Positions 51,756 to 60,927 of a DNA stretch of 64,000 nucleotides are shown piece after piece. The first letter of the stretch is position 1. Each line of letters starts with the position of its first letter. Both the position numbers and the translations under genes were made by a program. The notes below the pieces were generated by a model that was given only the letters and a program-made list of their open reading frames with translations, ran no database searches and was not told where the DNA came from. This DNA comes from CAVVKW01 sp963761705 (GTDB lineage: Bacteria; Verrucomicrobiota; Verrucomicrobiia; Chthoniobacterales; JAATET01): contig CAVXHK010000001.1 in NCBI GenBank assembly GCA_963761705.1, positions 558,001-622,000 of the forward strand, read 5' to 3'.

Positions 51756-52724
51756 ATGTCGCTCGCGTATTACGTCCACGATCTGAGTCCGTTTCTGTTC
51801 CGTTTGACCGATTCGATCGGGCTGCGGTGGTACGGGTTGGCCTACGTGGCAGCGTTTGTCGCCGGGATCGCAGTTTATCGCGTGCTGGCGAAACGGGGCT
51901 ATTCGGATCTGAAGCCGGAGGCGGTGAGCGATTTCATCATCTGGGGCGCGATCTTTGGCGTGCTGCTCGGGGGACGGGTGGGCTACATGCTGCTCTACAA
52001 TTTCCCGGGTCTGCTGGCGGATCCGTTGAGCATCGTCCGAGTCTGGGACGGGGGGATGGCGAGCCACGGGGGAATCGTCGGGATGACGCTTTACACGCTT
52101 TGGTACGCGCGGAGGCACGGAGTCGGGTGGCGGAATCAAGGGGACAATCTCGTCGTGGTCGTGCCGATCGGGCTGTTCTTTGGAAGGGTGGCAAATTTCA
52201 TCAACGGTGAGCTTTACGGACGCGTCACGACGGTACCGTGGGCCGTTCAATTTCCGAAGGAGCTGTATTCGAGCGAGTTCCCGGCTGCGGCGAGAAACGA
52301 GATCGTGCGGGGCGCGGTGTCGCTGAATCCGGCGTGGAACTCGGTCGATGTGATCGAGCCGGCGAGCAGGAACTCGGAGGCGTTGCGCGAGGTGCTGGCG
52401 GTCAACTTGTCCCCGCGGCATCCGTCACAGCTCTACGAGGCGGCGCTGGAGGGTGTCGTGGTCTTCGCGTTGATGTGGGTGTTGCGCACGATGTTCAAAT
52501 TGCGCGATGGCGTGATAACGGGGGCGTTTTTCGTGGGTTACGCGGTGTTGCGGATCGTCGGGGAGGCGTTCCGCGAGCCGGACGCGGCGCTCACTTGGGG
52601 ACTGACGCGGGGACAATTTTTGTCGCTGTTCCTCGTGCTGATCGGCGTGGCGTTTTGGGTTTCTGCTTGGGTGCAGCCGCGGTGGGCACCGCGATGGCGG
52701 GGTGACGTCGGCGCGAAGGCTTAG
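51756..52724 (+). CDS. lgt: Prolipoprotein diacylglyceryl transferase
   Basis: Transfers diacylglycerol from phosphatidylglycerol to the lipobox cysteine of prolipoproteins in the inner membrane. The 322-aa protein has the signatures RWYGLAYVAAFVAGIAVYRV, GGRVGYMLLYNFPG, GGMASHGGIVGM and GRVANFINGELYG, plus the C-terminal HPSQLYEAALEG and GYAVLRIVGEAFREPDA. ATG 51756 is used; in-frame codons upstream are not conserved. The several lipoproteins in the window would be its substrates. Confidence 0.95.
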   Translation: MSLAYYVHDLSPFLFRLTDSIGLRWYGLAYVAAFVAGIAVYRVLAKRGYSDLKPEAVSDFIIWGAIFGVLLGGRVGYMLLYNFPGLLADPLSIVRVWDGGMASHGGIVGMTLYTLWYARRHGVGWRNQGDNLVVVVPIGLFFGRVANFINGELYGRVTTVPWAVQFPKELYSSEFPAAARNEIVRGAVSLNPAWNSVDVIEPASRNSEALREVLAVNLSPRHPSQLYEAALEGVVVFALMWVLRTMFKLRDGVITGAFFVGYAVLRIVGEAFREPDAALTWGLTRGQFLSLFLVLIGVAFWVSAWVQPRWAPRWRGDVGAKA

Positions 52725-52909
52725 CCAGCCGAGCGGCTGTGACGGCCGTGGGCTGAACGGCAGGATCGGGCTCAGCGGTTCAGGGGTGCCGCCACGGCCG
52801 CTTCCGGCCGGACGTGCGCCGATCGGTTCGGTGGCCCGGGGGACACCGTTACCGAGCCCGGCGGCGCGGCTCTCCTTTCTGTTTGGGTCGGTGGGCGCGC
52901 TTGCGTCGC

Positions 52910-54289
52910 CTAGAAGTGAATGGCGTGACCCTGGGTGGCGTGGGCGGCTTCCATGACGGCTTCACTGAGGGTCGGGTGGGCGTGGATGGTGCCGCCGAGT
53001 TCCTCGTAGGTCGCCTCCAAGTTCATCGCGAGACCAAGCTCGGCGATCATCTCCGTCGCGTCCGCTCCGATGATGTGCGCTCCGATGATCTCGCCGTGCT
53101 TCTCGCCGATGATGAGCTTCACGAAGCCTTCGCTGTCGCCGACCGCCAGAGCCTTGCCGCTGGCCATGAACGGGAACTTTCCAACCTTGTATTTGATGCC
53201 TTGCTCCTTGGCCGCGCGCTCGGTGAGACCCGTGCTGGCGACCTGCGGGTGGCAGTACGTGCAGCCCGGGAAGAGGGTGACCGGCTTGGGATCGCTGACT
53301 CCGAACATGCCCTCGACGGCTTGGATGGCTTCGTAGCTGGCGACGTGGGCGAGCCACGGCGGGCCGATGATGTCGCCGGCGGCGTAGACGCCCTTGATGT
53401 TGGTCTCGTAGCGAGCGCCGGTCTTGATCGAGCCTTTGTCGGTGAGTTCGATTTTCATTCCGCCGGGAAGGAGCGGCGACACGCCGATGGCAACGAGAGC
53501 GATGGAGGCTTCGAGGACCTCGTCCTTTTTACCTGAAACCGTGATTTTCACGCCTTTGTTGGTCGTTTCCGCCTTCTCGACCTTGGTGCCGGTGAGGAGC
53601 TTGATGCCTTGCTTGGTCAGGGATTTTTCAAGCGTCTGGCTGACTTCGGTATCCTCGACGGGGAGGATGTTGGGTTGCATCTCGATGACCGTGACTTTGG
53701 TCCCGAAAGCGTTGAAGAAATAGGCGAACTCGATGCCGATGGCACCCGCACCGATGACGATGATGTCCTTGGGCTGCTCGGCGAGGACCATGGCTTGCTT
53801 CGAGCCGATGACGGATTTGCCGTTGAAGGGAAAACCGGGCATCTGGCGGGTGACGACACCGGTTGCGATGAGGATATTCTTCGCTTCGTGGGTGGTCTTT
53901 TTGCCGTCCTTGTCGGTGACTTCGACGGTGCCCTCCTTCGGGATCGTCCCTTCCCCCCGGTGGTAGTCGATCTTGTTCTTTTTGAAGAGCATTTCGATGC
54001 CGCCCGCGAGTTTGTCGGCGACTTTGCGGCTGCGCCCGATGATTTTATCCCAGTCGTAGGTGAGGTTGTCGAAGGAGAGACCGAACTCGTCGGCGTGCTT
54101 CGTCATGGTTTGGTAAACCTCGGCATTTTTGAGGAGCGATTTGGTCGGGATGCAGCCCCAGTTGAGGCAGGTGCCCCCGGCGCGATCGACTTCGACGCAC
54201 GCGACTTTTTTGCCCAACTGCGCGGCGCGGATCGCGCCAACATACCCGGCGGGACCGCCGCCAATCACTATCAAGTCGTAAGATGCCAT
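52910..54289 (-). CDS. lpd: Dihydrolipoyl dehydrogenase
   Basis: The E3 flavoenzyme of pyruvate/2-oxoglutarate dehydrogenase and glycine cleavage complexes. The 459-aa protein has the FAD motif YDLIVIGGGPAGYVGAIRAA, redox-active GGTCLNWGCIPTKSLLKNAE, NAD-binding IIVIGAGAIGIEFAYFFNAF, and the interface AHPTLSEAVMEAAHATQG with the catalytic His-Glu. No E1/E2 genes are adjacent. Confidence 0.95.
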   Translation of the reverse strand: MASYDLIVIGGGPAGYVGAIRAAQLGKKVACVEVDRAGGTCLNWGCIPTKSLLKNAEVYQTMTKHADEFGLSFDNLTYDWDKIIGRSRKVADKLAGGIEMLFKKNKIDYHRGEGTIPKEGTVEVTDKDGKKTTHEAKNILIATGVVTRQMPGFPFNGKSVIGSKQAMVLAEQPKDIIVIGAGAIGIEFAYFFNAFGTKVTVIEMQPNILPVEDTEVSQTLEKSLTKQGIKLLTGTKVEKAETTNKGVKITVSGKKDEVLEASIALVAIGVSPLLPGGMKIELTDKGSIKTGARYETNIKGVYAAGDIIGPPWLAHVASYEAIQAVEGMFGVSDPKPVTLFPGCTYCHPQVASTGLTERAAKEQGIKYKVGKFPFMASGKALAVGDSEGFVKLIIGEKHGEIIGAHIIGADATEMIAELGLAMNLEATYEELGGTIHAHPTLSEAVMEAAHATQGHAIHF

Positions 54290-54436
54290 TGCCGAGACGG
54301 TGACAGGATCGGCGGCTTTTACAAGAATGGTGGGGTCCGGACGCGCGGTTTTTGGGGTTGGACCGCGCCCGGTCGGCGAAAGGCGAACTGGCCGGACGCG
54401 AGGGAACGCGGCGGCGCGGCTTCCTGATTCCGCGGC

Positions 54437-55120
54437 CTAGAGCCCCGGGAACGACTCCGTGGCGCCGTCCTCAAATTCTTTCGGGATCTCAGCGGTCGGA
54501 CTTTCGGCTTCGCGGTCCCAATAAACCCGCGCGATTTTGTCCCAAGGAGTCGCTTCGTAGGGGAAGAGCGTGTCGTCCGCGAGGCGGGCGCGGAGTGCGT
54601 CGCGCATCTCGCGGGGAGTCGTGGCATTCTCGACGCCCTGCATGTTCGGTGCGGAGATCGTGAAGTTCCCCGGGAAGCTCCAAACGAACTTCGCGAAGGC
54701 AAATTTTCCGAGCGTCTTCGAGTCGGCGGTGTCGTCCTGCAGCGAGAGATAATGATCGCCGTCGACGCGGGAGATCCACCCGATGAACCGCAGGACCTTG
54801 GCCGGGGAGACGCTGAAGTTGCGGTAATAGATCCAGTAGGTGTCCTCGTCTCGGGGGAGAATGGCCACTCGATGAATGATCTTTGGTTTTTCTTCTTCGT
54901 CCGCAGCGACTTCGACCTCCGAGCGCTTGACGCGTTCCTGGTATTCGAAAACGCCGAGGAGACGCGTATCGATGTTCGTCGAGGCGGCGGCGGTGATCGG
55001 GGTGTCGTAAAGACAACCGGTCAGCGCCAAAGCCGCCGCAATCAGCAACGCGAAGGCCAGGGCCGGACGGCACGAAGCCAAGAAATGAATGGGTCGCGCG
55101 GCGCTCGGGTATTTAATCAT
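54437..55120 (-). CDS. Putative lipoprotein of unknown function
   Basis: A 227-aa protein with a signal segment CRPALAFALLIAAALALTGC, lipobox LTGC. The mature part, e.g. TRLLGVFEYQERV, KIIHRVAILPRDEDTYWIYYRNF and VWSFPGNFTIS, has beta-rich features and ends acidic. No known motif. It lies between lpd and glgC, 18 bp after the glgC stop on the same strand, so it may share the glgC transcript. Confidence 0.65.
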   Translation of the reverse strand: MIKYPSAARPIHFLASCRPALAFALLIAAALALTGCLYDTPITAAASTNIDTRLLGVFEYQERVKRSEVEVAADEEEKPKIIHRVAILPRDEDTYWIYYRNFSVSPAKVLRFIGWISRVDGDHYLSLQDDTADSKTLGKFAFAKFVWSFPGNFTISAPNMQGVENATTPREMRDALRARLADDTLFPYEATPWDKIARVYWDREAESPTAEIPKEFEDGATESFPGL

Positions 55121-55138
55121 CGAAACCGCCGACTTTCG

Positions 55139-56431
55139 TCAAATCCGAGTGTCGGGAGCAATCACGGAGTTCTTCGGGACCACCACGAGGCCATCGCGAA
55201 TGTAATAACCGTCGCCGTCGAAGTCCTTCTCGTCGTCCTTGCGCGTGATCGTCACGCCGTCGCCGATGCGCACGTTTTTATCGAGGATGGCGTGATCGAT
55301 GGAGCAGTTTCTGCCGATGCCGATGCGCGGGAGATTCGGGTCAGCCGAGGGCACGTCGGAGTCGTAGTGATCCGCACCCATCATGACCGTGTTCCGGAGC
55401 GTCGAGCCATCACGGACGATGCTCCGGATTCCGATGGAGCAACGCTCGACCGTCGAGTGGAGGATGTGGCTGCCGTCCGAGACGATCGCTTTGTCGATGT
55501 GAGAATTGCGCACGAAGCTCGCCGGGAGAAAGCGGGGCTGCGTGAAGGTCGGGTTGCCGCCCGCGTAGAAATTATAAGCCGGCTCGTCGTCGGCGAGAGC
55601 GAGATTTGCGTCGAAGAAAGCCCGGATCGTTCCGATGTCTTCCCAGTATCCTTCGAAGATGTAGGCATCGACTTTCTTGGTTTTGATGGCGGCGGGGATG
55701 ATGTTTTTCCCGAAGTCAGCCATGTCATTGTCGAGGCAATCAACCAGGACCTGCCGGTTGAAAACGTAGATGCCCATCGAAGCTTGGAAGAGCTCCTCGT
55801 TCTCGTCCTTGCCGAGAGACTTGAGGATCTCCCGAGGGATGCAGAGCGTGTCCTGAACGGCTGGGTCCTTCGGCTTCTCGACGAACTCGATCACTCGCTT
55901 GTCCTCGTCGGTGTGCATGATGCCGAAGCCCGGGACGGCGGCGCGATTGACCGGGATGACGCCCAGCGTGATGTCCGCGTCGCGCTCGATGTGCTGACGC
56001 AGGATGTCGCGGTAATCCATTCGGTAGAGCTGGTCGCCGCTCAGGATGATGAAATGCTCGTAGGGCTGCTCGAGAAAGTAGCGCAGGTTCTGCCGGACGG
56101 CGTCGGCCGTGCCTTGATACCACTCCGACCCCTCGGGCGTTTGCTGGGCGGCGAGGATGTCGACGAAGCTGCGCGAAAAACCGTCAAACTTGTAGGTATC
56201 GGTGATGTGTCTGTGCAGCGACGTCGTGTTAAACTGCGTGAGCACGTACATCGCACGGATGCCCGAACTCAGGCAATTGCTGATCGGGATGTCGACCAAT
56301 CGGTATTTGCCGCCCAGCGGCACGGCTGGCTTGGCGCGCAGTTTGGTCAGAGGGAAGAGGCGGGTGCCGGCACCGCCGCCCATGATGATGGCGAGGGTGC
56401 CCTTGGTCAGGGAAAGGACTTTTCTACTCAT
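55139..56431 (-). CDS. glgC: Glucose-1-phosphate adenylyltransferase
   Basis: Makes ADP-glucose for glycogen synthesis. The 430-aa protein has the nucleotide-binding IIMGGGAGTRLFPLTKLRAK, PAVPLGGKYRLVDIPISNCL, GTADAVRQNLRYFLE, and substrate Lys in IEFVEKPKDP, then a left-handed beta-helix (SIGIRSIVRDGSTLRNTVMM). Allosteric sites cannot be judged from here. Upstream of the start the gene faces glmS divergently. Confidence 0.95.
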   Translation of the reverse strand: MSRKVLSLTKGTLAIIMGGGAGTRLFPLTKLRAKPAVPLGGKYRLVDIPISNCLSSGIRAMYVLTQFNTTSLHRHITDTYKFDGFSRSFVDILAAQQTPEGSEWYQGTADAVRQNLRYFLEQPYEHFIILSGDQLYRMDYRDILRQHIERDADITLGVIPVNRAAVPGFGIMHTDEDKRVIEFVEKPKDPAVQDTLCIPREILKSLGKDENEELFQASMGIYVFNRQVLVDCLDNDMADFGKNIIPAAIKTKKVDAYIFEGYWEDIGTIRAFFDANLALADDEPAYNFYAGGNPTFTQPRFLPASFVRNSHIDKAIVSDGSHILHSTVERCSIGIRSIVRDGSTLRNTVMMGADHYDSDVPSADPNLPRIGIGRNCSIDHAILDKNVRIGDGVTITRKDDEKDFDGDGYYIRDGLVVVPKNSVIAPDTRI

Positions 56432-56516
56432 GTGAGATGGGGATTAGGAGTCGGTTGGAACTTGCCGGAGGTGGGTGGGTTTGTCACCCTGCAAAACCTC
56501 TGCGGGGGTTCGAATT

Positions 56517-58364
56517 ATGTGTGGAATCGTCGGTTACGTAGGAAAATCGCAGGCACCCGGGGTGCTTCTTCAAGGGCTCAGGCGGTTGGAATACCGGGGG
56601 TATGATTCGGCCGGGATCGCAACTCTCACCAACAGTAGGATCGCCAGCCGCAAGGCGGTCGGACGCATCGCCGATCTCGATCGGGTGCTCGCGGAGACCC
56701 CCATCGAGGGCGAGACCGGCATCTGCCACACCCGCTGGGCCACCCACGGCAAGGTCACGGAGGAAAACGCGCACCCGCACTTCGACCGCTCCGGCAAGCT
56801 CGCGCTCGTCCACAACGGCGTGATCGAAAACTACCAGGAACTCCGCGCCGAATTGCTGGAACAAGGTCACGAATTCAGGAGCCAGACCGACACCGAAGTC
56901 CTGGCGCATCTCATCGGGTCGGAGTTCGACGGAGCCGATGGCGCGACGAAAGGCGACCTCGTCGAAGCCGTCCGCCGCGCCCTCCGCCGCGTGATCGGCA
57001 CCTACGGGATCGCCGTCATTCACGCCGACGTGGCCGGTCTCCTCGTTGGGGCTCGCCGTGGGAGTCCGCTCGTGCTCGGGATCGCGAAGGGCGAGCACCT
57101 CATCGCCAGCGACGTCGCCGCGATGGTCAGCCGCACCCGCGACGTCGTCTACCTCAAGGATTACGAGATCGTCGCCGTCCGCGACGATTCCTTCCAGATC
57201 ACCACGCTGCAAGGTGACGGTGCGGGCTTCGAGATCAGCAAAGTCGAGTTCACCGAGAAAGACGTCAGCAAGGGCGACTATCCGCACTACATGCTCAAAG
57301 AGATCTTCGAGCAGCCAGCCACCGTCCGCGACGCCATGCGCGGACGCCTTTCTCTCGAAGAAGGCACCGCTAAGCTCGGCGGCCTCAACATGAGCAACGC
57401 CGACCTCCGCGACGTTGATCGCGTCATCCTCAGCGGCTGCGGGTCGGCTCTCCACTCCGCGATGATCGGCGAATACCTCATCGAATCCCTCGCCAAGATG
57501 CCCGTCGAGTGCGAGTTCGCCAGCGAGTTCCGCTACCGCAATCTCCCCACGACGAAGGACACCCTCGTCTTCGTCATCAGCCAAAGCGGAGAGACGGCCG
57601 ACACCCTCGCCGCCCTCCGCGAGAGCCAGCGCAAAGGCCACCGGACGCTCGGCATCTGCAACAACGTCGGCAGCACCATCGCCCGCGAGAGCGACGGCGG
57701 CGTCTACATGCACGCCGGCCCCGAAGTCGGAGTCGCCGCGACGAAATCCTTCACCTCGCAAGTCGTCATCCAGACCCTCATCGCCCTCCTCATGGGCCGC
57801 ATTCGCAATCTCTCGCACTCCGAGGGAATGAACATCATCGCCGAGCTGGAAAAGCTCCCCGACAAGGTTTCCCGCGTCCTCGAGTTGAGCGACCACATCA
57901 AGGTCATCGCCAAGAAATACGCCCAAGCGAAAGTCGTCCTCTTCATGGGTCGGCAGTTCAATTACCCCGTCGCGTTGGAGGCCGCCCTCAAGCTCAAGGA
58001 GATCAGTTACATCGCGGCGTCCGGTTACCCGAGCGCCGAGTTGAAGCACGGTGTGATCGCCCTTGTGAACGAAGAAACGCCGTCAGTCGTGATCTCCCCC
58101 CGTGACGCCGTTTTTGAGAAAAACGTCAGTAACATCGAGGAAGTCAAAGCCCGCCAGGGCCCGGTGATCGCCGTCGGCACCGAAGGCGACGACCGGCTCG
58201 CGAAAGTGGCGGACGACGTCATCCTCGTGCCCGAAGCGCCCGAGTATTTGACCCCGATCCTGACCTCGATCTCGATGCAACTCCTGGCCTACCACGTGGC
58301 CGTCGAACTCGGCTGCGACGTGGACAAACCGCGGAATCTCGCGAAGAGCGTGACGGTGGAGTAG
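56517..58364 (+). CDS. glmS: Glutamine-fructose-6-phosphate aminotransferase
   Basis: Makes glucosamine-6-phosphate, first step of peptidoglycan and LPS amino-sugar synthesis. The 615-aa protein has N-terminal Cys2 (MCGIVGYVGKSQAPGVLLQG), RRLEYRGYDSAGIA and CHTRWATHGKVTEENAHPH of the class II glutaminase, and two SIS domains (SGCGSALHSAM, VISQSGETADTLAALRE; FMGRQFNYPVALEAALKLKE, KHGVIALVNEETPSVVISPR). It ends in the classic DKPRNLAKSVTVE. No glmS ribozyme-like leader is evident in the ~85-bp upstream gap. Confidence 0.97.
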   Translation: MCGIVGYVGKSQAPGVLLQGLRRLEYRGYDSAGIATLTNSRIASRKAVGRIADLDRVLAETPIEGETGICHTRWATHGKVTEENAHPHFDRSGKLALVHNGVIENYQELRAELLEQGHEFRSQTDTEVLAHLIGSEFDGADGATKGDLVEAVRRALRRVIGTYGIAVIHADVAGLLVGARRGSPLVLGIAKGEHLIASDVAAMVSRTRDVVYLKDYEIVAVRDDSFQITTLQGDGAGFEISKVEFTEKDVSKGDYPHYMLKEIFEQPATVRDAMRGRLSLEEGTAKLGGLNMSNADLRDVDRVILSGCGSALHSAMIGEYLIESLAKMPVECEFASEFRYRNLPTTKDTLVFVISQSGETADTLAALRESQRKGHRTLGICNNVGSTIARESDGGVYMHAGPEVGVAATKSFTSQVVIQTLIALLMGRIRNLSHSEGMNIIAELEKLPDKVSRVLELSDHIKVIAKKYAQAKVVLFMGRQFNYPVALEAALKLKEISYIAASGYPSAELKHGVIALVNEETPSVVISPRDAVFEKNVSNIEEVKARQGPVIAVGTEGDDRLAKVADDVILVPEAPEYLTPILTSISMQLLAYHVAVELGCDVDKPRNLAKSVTVE

Positions 58365-58494
58365 TCCCGGGGGCCGCGGCCCGCGGGCGAGATCAGCCCC
58401 GCTCCGCGGTTTGCCGAGAAGGGAGAATCTGCCGCGGAATTCCTCGCCGCGTTTCGATCGACGCCCCCGTGCGGCGGACGCGCGAGGTTGGGCG

Positions 58495-60036
58495 TCAGCG
58501 TCGCGTGATCGTGGTGCGCGTCCAGGCGGAGTGACGGCCGGATTCGTCGACGGTGCGGGTGCGCAGCCCGTTGCGGCCGATTTTGAGATTCCGGGCCTGG
58601 AGGGACCAGCGCGTGCCGTAGATCGGGGTGCTCTGGATGCGACGGTTGTTGACGCGGTATTCGACGGTGCCGACGGCGACGTTGGCCGTGCCGCGGACGA
58701 TGGTCCGGGCCCTTTGAACCTTGCGGGATTCGCGGCCTTTGACCGTGTTCTCCGGGGACGGGCCAGGGGTGGGCGCGGGCGCGGGGCCGAAGCCGGTTTC
58801 CGGCGTGTAGCTGACGGTCATGGGGTCATCCAGGGCGAGGGTGATGCCGATCATGCCGGGCTGACTGGGCGCGGTGTAGGTCACGCCGGGCGTGGGATCA
58901 TTTCCGGGGCCGCCGGGGGTGTAGACCGGGGAGTAGGCCCCGGCGGAGGGGAGTTCGAGCGCGGTGAGTTTGCGGACGGCGGCTTCGTCGCCTTTGAGGA
59001 TGACGTCGATGTAGTTGTCGTGGTCCTCGACGTAGCAATCGTCGTAACTGGACTGGGACGGGCCGAGATCAGCGAGGCCGAGGATTTCCACCCTGCCGCC
59101 GTCGATGGTGTATTCGACGTTGGTGTCGGTGAGAAGGATGGTGTTGCCGCCGGAGTCGGTCGCCTGGATGCGGAAGAACGTGGAGAACTCGGTTGGGTAG
59201 ATGCTGCGGACGCCGTCGGGGGAGAATCCGCCGGTGTAGTAGATGCGGAGTCGGTATTGACCCTCGTCGCCGTAGAGCGAGATTCCGTCGTTGGGCAGGG
59301 TGCTGGTCAGGAACGCGGGCCCACCCTCCCCGATGTCGCGGAGGGTGGAGAGTTTGGCGGCGAGGAGGTAGGGCCCGTTGACGTAGGGGTGCGCCGAGTC
59401 GGGCATCGTGTAGGTCAGGCCGACGGCGCTCACGGGACCGTTCGGGCCGACGAGCATGAGCGGGGTGCCGTCGTTGACGATGGTGATCGTGCGGGGAAAG
59501 ACGGCGCCGGGCGCGGTGGGGATTTCGCGGTTGGCAAACTGGCCGAAGACCACGGCGATGTGGCGTTCGTTGTATTCGAAATTGGGCGTGATGGACGCGA
59601 CTTCCGGGAAGACCGTGGTGCCGTCGTTCATCGTGAGCAGGAAGTCCGTGGGCTGCACGGTGCTGGGGAGCATCGGCCAGCTGAAAACGATCGGCAGCGC
59701 GTCGGCGAAAAATACCGGATAGCCGTAGGTAAAGGACGTCGCCGAGGGAGTCTGCACGGACGTCAGCGCGCGGGTGGTCGGATCGCTGCAGGTGACGGCT
59801 TCCCACGTGCCGCCCGCGGCGCGGGCGGGGCCTTCGGTGTCGCCATTCGGGACGCCGATGATGCCTTCGAAGCCGAGATTGGCGGACATAATCTCGGCCT
59901 GGTCGCTCCACAGGTCGGCGTCGATGAGAACGTCCTGCATGAGGGTGGTGTAGGTCGTGGTCTGAGCGGAAGCACTGGCGACGACGAGGGCCAGGGAAAG
60001 GATGGTCGGGGGGAGGGTGCGAAGGAGGGATTTCAC
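58495..60036 (-). CDS. Large secreted protein with C-terminal Ig-like repeat
   Basis: A 513-aa protein starting at GTG 60036 with a signal peptide (LLRTLPPTILSLALVVASAS AQ). The mature part is beta-rich and Gly/Pro-rich, with strands such as FTYGYPVFFADALPIVFSW, PMLPSTVQPTDFLLTMNDG and GQYRLRIYYTGGFSPDGVRS. A Pro-rich hinge (GPAPAPTPGPSPENTVKG) leads to a C-terminal Ig-like domain (VEYRVNNRRIQSTPIYGTRW, NGLRTRTVDESGRHSAWTRT). A carbohydrate-active or surface/adhesive role is possible; no catalytic motif is recognised. Confidence 0.65.
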   Translation of the reverse strand: MKSLLRTLPPTILSLALVVASASAQTTTYTTLMQDVLIDADLWSDQAEIMSANLGFEGIIGVPNGDTEGPARAAGGTWEAVTCSDPTTRALTSVQTPSATSFTYGYPVFFADALPIVFSWPMLPSTVQPTDFLLTMNDGTTVFPEVASITPNFEYNERHIAVVFGQFANREIPTAPGAVFPRTITIVNDGTPLMLVGPNGPVSAVGLTYTMPDSAHPYVNGPYLLAAKLSTLRDIGEGGPAFLTSTLPNDGISLYGDEGQYRLRIYYTGGFSPDGVRSIYPTEFSTFFRIQATDSGGNTILLTDTNVEYTIDGGRVEILGLADLGPSQSSYDDCYVEDHDNYIDVILKGDEAAVRKLTALELPSAGAYSPVYTPGGPGNDPTPGVTYTAPSQPGMIGITLALDDPMTVSYTPETGFGPAPAPTPGPSPENTVKGRESRKVQRARTIVRGTANVAVGTVEYRVNNRRIQSTPIYGTRWSLQARNLKIGRNGLRTRTVDESGRHSAWTRTTITRR

Positions 60037-60295
60037 GGTGGGGCGAGTGGGGCTGGAGTGTCTGGTCAGGCGGGTGATCGTGCAATAGCGGACTGGCAAG
60101 GGTCGCCCTACTTCGGCGGATTCGCGCGCGGTTTTCGCCGACCGCGTCCCGTCCGCCACTTCTCCCGCGGGATGTAGCCGATGGATGCGAGGAATCCCGC
60201 CATTCAACACCGAAATGCCCCGAGGCGAAACCACGCGCAGCGAGCGGAAAAGCTTACATTCTTCTTTGTCACCTTTAACGACGCGTCGGAAGCGT

Positions 60296-60324
60296 CGAAC
60301 GGCGCGCCGTGGAACGGTGCGCCG
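60296..60324. terminator. Hairpin downstream of the cysteine hydrolase gene
   Basis: AACGGCGCGCCG / CGGTGCGCCGTT (one mismatch) around a 5-base loop, at the 3' end of the minus-strand cysteine hydrolase gene. No clear T-run; may be a dispersed palindrome. Confidence 0.4.
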
Positions 60325-60335
60325 TTGACGGTGGG

Positions 60336-60906
60336 TCAGGCGTCAGCGATGAACTCGCCGACGGTCCGGCAGGCGACGCCCATCTCGCGCAAGTCGTAGA
60401 TGTTTGCCTCCGCCACCGCGGGAGTGCTGGCGGACGTCGCGTCGGTAAGGCACGTGGTCTCGTAGCCGTAACAGATCCCGTCCACCAAGGTTCCCCGGAC
60501 ACAGCAGGGATATTGGGTGCCGCAGACGGCGATGCAATTGACCCCGAGTCGGCGCAGGATGAAGTCCATCTCCGTGTCCATGAATCCGCTGAAGCGGTTT
60601 TTCATGATGAGATAGTCGCCATCCACGGGAGCGATGTCCGCGACGATGCGGGCACCCTCGGAGCCGGGAACGCAGAATGTTTTGTCCCGGAGAAGGGTCT
60701 CCATGCGCGTGATCTCAATGTCGCTGCCGTCCCGGCGATATTCGCGGTAGAGATAAATCACCGGCCACTTCCGCTCCCGCCAGAAGGCGAGGGCTTCCTG
60801 GATTTTAGGCAGGGTCGCGTGGGCTCCCGCGACTGCGGCGGGTGCTCCGGGCAAAACGAAATCGTTCTGCATATCGACGATGATCAAGGCGGAGGGGGGA
60901 ACTCAT
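60336..60906 (-). CDS. Isochorismatase-family cysteine hydrolase, start broken by a G/C tract
   Basis: A cysteine hydrolase of ~185 aa: catalytic Asp in MIIVDMQNDFVLPG, Lys in YLIMKNRFSGFMDTEMD, Cys in VNCIAVCGTQYPCCVRGTL. The natural-looking ATG (60906, MSS) is one base out of frame with this sequence because of a run of six C on the minus strand (60894-60899); five C would read MSSPSALIIVDMQNDF. Translation may still start at TTG 60887. Members of this family hydrolyse amides such as ureidoacrylate or N-carbamoylsarcosine. It lies 22 bp after the bicupin gene. Confidence 0.8.
60894..60899. repeat. Homopolymer G6/C6 tract at hydrolase start
   Basis: Six consecutive G on the plus strand. Changing it to five restores the reading frame from the upstream ATG. 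Confidence 0.7.
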
Positions 60907-60927
60907 GGAGTTTAATTGGGGCGGGGG

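Noticed and set aside
56484..58049. 521-codon minus-strand frame across glmS
   Set aside because: It is antisense to a full-length glmS with all active-site motifs; Gly/Val/Asp-rich output is a GC artefact.
58411..60177. 588-codon plus-strand frame opposite the secreted protein
   Set aside because: Low-complexity Gly/Ala/Asp-rich translation without motifs; the minus strand has a signal peptide and structured domains.
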